Source: Clostridia bacterium
GTDB lineage: Bacteria; Bacillota_A; Clostridia; Oscillospirales; UBA929
DNA: 23,302 nucleotides
Direction: 5' to 3'
NCBI GenBank assembly: GCA_026001245.1
Contig: BNZR01000016.1
Coordinates: 1 to 23,302, forward strand
Part shown: positions 21,086-23,302 of the stretch, one piece after another
Layout: the number at the start of each line of letters is the position of its first letter
How positions within the stretch are numbered: the first letter of the stretch is position 1
The notes under the pieces: generated by a model
What the model was told of the DNA's origin: nothing
Seen by the model: only the letters and a program-made list of their open reading frames with translations
Database searches by the model: none
Position numbers and translations under genes: made by a program

Positions 21086-21262
21086 CTATTCGACAATCTG
21101 TTTCTTTCCGAAATACTGTATCAAAATAAGAATCAAGGCGGAACACGCTGTCCGTGGACAGTTCTTCAGTTCTTCTTCTGTTGCCGTGCCACACTCTGCT
21201 AATAATGCGATTCCATGCGCCGCATTATTGACACCTCTGTGGCAACTGCGCCAATTCGCCAT
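21086..21262 (-). CDS. Doubtful small reading frame
   Basis: The frame gives 58 residues from ATG 21262 (MANWRSCHRG...) with CGTATEEELKNCPRTAC in the middle and a hydrophobic end (SALILILIQYF). It is downstream of the second promoter at 21297-21325. No ribosome binding site is visible, and the frame crosses the palindrome at 21180-21246, so it may be an accident of a small inserted element. The rest of 21003-21321 holds only the two promoters. Confidence 0.3.
   Translation of the reverse strand: MANWRSCHRGVNNAAHGIALLAECGTATEEELKNCPRTACSALILILIQYFGKKQIVE
21180..21246. repeat. Imperfect 67-nt palindrome
   Basis: GTTGCC (21180-21185) pairs with GGCAAC (21241-21246), and AATAATGCG (21201-21209) pairs with CGCATTATT (21221-21229) around an 11-nt loop. 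The parts between pair poorly. A smaller perfect palindrome, CTGTCCGTGGACAG, lies at 21148-21161. Confidence 0.6.
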
Positions 21263-21296
21263 ATCTTGCGGCAAAGTTATAACATCTCACTATAAC

Positions 21297-21325
21297 AGTA
21301 TATCACAAACGCTGAGGTACGTCAA
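21297..21325 (-). promoter_or_regulatory. Second promoter, near copy of the 21044-21072 promoter
   Basis: Minus-strand TTGACG (21320-21325), 17 nt, TATACT (21297-21302). It overlaps the end of the frameshifted 21322-21803 gene and shares about 20 of 21 nt around the -10 box with the first promoter. Confidence 0.7.
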
Positions 21326-21803
21326 ACACTAAGTATATCGTTTTTTCGTATTTCAATCAACTTTTTCGCACATTCCAATGCTTCAGTGTCGGGGTTGCTA
21401 AAACGAAAAGTAGTGCCATTACAAACGGGATAAAATTCTTTGCCGAATAATTTTACACTTATTCCACCGCCACAAGTGCCGAAATCTACATGCTCAAACG
21501 CGATTTCTTTAGCATACTCGTCCAACGGAAAATTTGTAAAAAGTTCAGAATTGTAGTTGTCAGACCAGAAAGTCCAGCCTTCCGGCTCGGTTCACCTCCC
21601 AAAGAGCCATATCCGTTAATCAGAATAAAACCCACAAACTCGTCGTGAAATTTTACATACCAATACAATTTATTAGCCCAGTAGTCGGTTGTACTACGCT
21701 CAAATTGCATTCCGTTCGCTAGCAAAAACGCGACAAAATCCAATGCGAGACTTTGGGTCTCTCCGGAGAGAATTTCGTGAATATGGCTTTCAATATTTTG
21801 CAT
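21322..21803 (-). pseudogene. Frameshifted hypothetical gene
   Basis: The first frame starts at ATG 21803 behind AGGAGG and reads sensibly to NGYGSLGGEP, about residue 71. Then the frame changes. A different frame continues WTFWSDNYNSELFTNFPLDE and runs to the stop at 21322 (GKEFYPVCNGTTFRFSNPD, then ALECAKKLIEIRKNDI). Removing 5 nt (AGCCG within GAACCGAGCCGGAAGG) would join them as GGEPEGWTFWSDN. The joined product of about 158 residues resembles a soluble clostridial protein family of unknown function with a C.G.C-type centre. A sequencing error is possible. Confidence 0.65.
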
Positions 21804-21826
21804 TGTTTCCCCTCCTAAACTTACGT

Positions 21827-22477
21827 CTACTCAAATCCTAATTTATCAGGCTTTGAACATATCTCTAAAACTCCTGAACAATCCGAAAATTTATGATATT
21901 TCATATCACAATACGCATTAAGCCTGTCGTATATCTCCTCAAATACAAAATAAAATTCATCGTTATCCCAAGCATCGCCACAGCTGTTTTTACACTTATC
22001 CAAATCATCTCTTGTTTGAAAGCTCACATCTCCGATAATAATTCTTCCATCTTTTTCGAGCATTACCAGCAACGCCATAATAAAATCAATCTTCGCGTTA
22101 TCCGTAAGATGATGAATCGCATAGGTGGTGACGATAAAATCAAATTTTTCAAACAGTAAACTTTGCGGAATTCCAAGTGAAAAATCATGCCGAATCAATC
22201 TTGCTTTCGGCATTTTCTCTTTTGCGATTTTCACCATTTCATCCGAAAAATCAATGCCCGTGATTGTGTTGCCTTTGTTATAAAGTTGCTCAGATAATAG
22301 AGCGGTACCAAAGCCAATATCAAGTATTTTCGCAGGACAACGTTGCATAACGACACCATAAATTGAGTTCATCAACGCCTTGTAGCCCGCAAAAGGATAC
22401 TCATTATTTTCATCGGAGATTTCAACCGATTTGTCATACTCATTTGCCCACAAATCAAAGCCGTAACTGTCTAACAT
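21827..22477 (-). CDS. Class I SAM-dependent methyltransferase
   Basis: The 216-residue protein has KILDIGFGTALLSEQL (motif I) near residue 50, ITGIDFSDEMVKIAKEKMP (post I), FDFIVTTYAIHHLTD (motif II) and GRIIIGDVSFQ (motif III). This matches small methyltransferases of the YrrT/UbiE-like type; the substrate is unknown. The ATG at 22477 is 7 nt after the stop of the HAD gene, whose AGAGG may serve it. It ends 23 nt before the start of the frameshifted gene. Confidence 0.87.
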   Translation of the reverse strand: MLDSYGFDLWANEYDKSVEISDENNEYPFAGYKALMNSIYGVVMQRCPAKILDIGFGTALLSEQLYNKGNTITGIDFSDEMVKIAKEKMPKARLIRHDFSLGIPQSLLFEKFDFIVTTYAIHHLTDNAKIDFIMALLVMLEKDGRIIIGDVSFQTRDDLDKCKNSCGDAWDNDEFYFVFEEIYDRLNAYCDMKYHKFSDCSGVLEICSKPDKLGFE

Positions 22478-22484
22478 AATACAC

Positions 22485-23128
22485 TCATTTCCTCTCTTCC
22501 GCCTTTTTTAAAGCCGTCACTAATTTCAACCAATTGGTTATATATAAATGCTCACAATTTGGTGTTGCGTCTGGCGGTTTGAAATTATCGGGGGTAGCGC
22601 TTAGATACCAAACGGGGAAAATCCTCGCACTGCTTGCACCCTCCACATCGCACATCGCATTGTCACCACAGTACCATACCTCATTGGCGGACAGCTGCGC
22701 CTTGCGCAAAGCCAACTCAAAAATCATCGGATTGGGTTTGCGGACTATATATTCGCTTGATGCGATTATGAACTCGAAATTGTTGTCGGGCAACAGGCGG
22801 TCAATCCTCTCTTTCAACGCTTTTCCCGACCAGCCTATGTTGCTAATTACCCACGAACAAATGCCAGATTTGCGCAAATGCGCAAGCATTTCTTCCACAT
22901 GCGGCATTTTCGCGCCATAAGAAGTAGCGTCCCAAAATACGCGTTCCTGTTCCTCCGGCGTTATCGAAAATTCAAGCTGCAAATACTCGTAGACTAATTT
23001 ATCGGAATTGCGAATATGAAAATCCGCGCCCAATTCGCGTACATCTTTGATTATACCGCGCGTAAAAGCAATGGCCAAATTCTTTCCGGCGTTGTCGGAA
23101 AAATAGAGGATATTATAATATTATTCAT
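22485..23128 (-). pseudogene. HAD-family hydrolase missing its catalytic N-terminus
   Basis: From TTG 23078 the frame reads 197 residues with HAD motif II (WVISN), motif III (VRKPNPMIFELAL) and motif IV (YCGDNAMCDVEGA). It lacks motif I, the DxD with the nucleophile. Upstream, the same frame continues ILYFSDNAGKN before a stop. A different frame starts at ATG 23128 as MNNIII, where a HAD protein would have its first strand. A small deletion that removed the DxD and changed frame would explain both. The downstream genes appear intact. Confidence 0.6.
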
Positions 23129-23132
23129 ACCA

Positions 23133-23302
23133 CTACCTCCACGGCCTTTTCCCATCAAAATAACCATATTCCTGCCAGTGCAAATAGTCCGCTGTGCGCG
23201 CACGCTCATATTTTTTGGTGGTTTTGTACAGAATCTCGGCGGGTATCCGCGGAGGCGGCGAAACGCCCGCGCCGCCGGTGTCGGTCAACCAGTCGCGCAG
23301 GA
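23133..23302 (-). CDS. purC: Partial second purC-like 3' end
   Basis: This frame enters from the right edge and ends at TAG 23133-23135. It encodes the same FLRDWLTDTGG...KKYERAR segment as purC (17050-17907), but then TADYLHWQEYGYFDGKRPWR instead of SIIVENNT. Only 56 residues are visible, so it could be a full second purC or a fragment. The HAD remnant starts 4 nt after its stop. Confidence 0.75.
   Translation of the reverse strand, partial: LRDWLTDTGGAGVSPPPRIPAEILYKTTKKYERARTADYLHWQEYGYFDGKRPWR
23197..23302 (-). repeat. 106-nt inverted repeat of purC, right copy
   Basis: The reverse complement is identical to 17774-17879. The copy runs to the window edge, so its outer limit is unknown. 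The copies are 5.3 kb apart and inverted. Confidence 0.95.

Overview
The window looks like a Bacillota chromosome, most likely Clostridia. The reasons are strong AGGAGG-type ribosome binding sites, TTGACA-17-TATAAT promoters, TTG and GTG starts, and gene content such as PcrA, an RDD protein, CheW and ParA/ParB. No ribosomal RNA or marker gene allows a finer placement. It divides into three blocks.

Block 1 (1-13391, all minus strand) is an accessory, probably mobile-element-derived region. Its right end is a divergent promoter next to a tRNA gene. Reading leftwards comes an early operon: a small zinc-binding protein, an IS30-type helix-turn-helix protein, a 31-residue membrane peptide missed by size cut-offs, a small unknown protein, a sigma-like protein, ParA and ParB. 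After it comes a chain of mostly unknown genes: two related small membrane proteins, a protein with a duplicated 44-residue module, a 663-residue protein of tandem winged helices ending in a replication-relaxation-like domain, a membrane protein, a second winged-helix protein, several unknowns and an Rpn-type PD-(D/E)XK nuclease. Six copies of one element of about 120 nt, each an imperfect palindrome with a 15-nt end hairpin, sit between these genes in one orientation. Four directly follow a stop codon and five directly precede a start. The layout is cassette-like, but no integrase and no canonical attC core were seen. The Rpn nuclease shares its C-terminal module with the duplicated-module protein. 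Two GC-rich structured stretches (3009-3240 and 7940-8023) occupy places where a gene would be expected.

Block 2 (13405-18815, plus strand) is housekeeping. A tRNA-Arg(CCG) with a consensus promoter is followed closely by pcrA, thyA, folA and purC; the three joins among them are overlapped or within a few bases. Next comes a CheW-type protein with its own promoter. It carries an inserted CZB-like domain that has lost most zinc ligands. A strong bidirectional terminator closes the block.

Block 3 (18862-23302, minus strand) is AT-richer and patchy: an alpha/beta hydrolase, an RDD membrane protein, two SAM methyltransferases, a frameshifted gene, a HAD hydrolase that has lost its catalytic N-terminus, and a partial second purC 3' end. 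That last piece is identical to the first purC over 106 nt in inverted orientation, and the two copies have different C-terminal tails.
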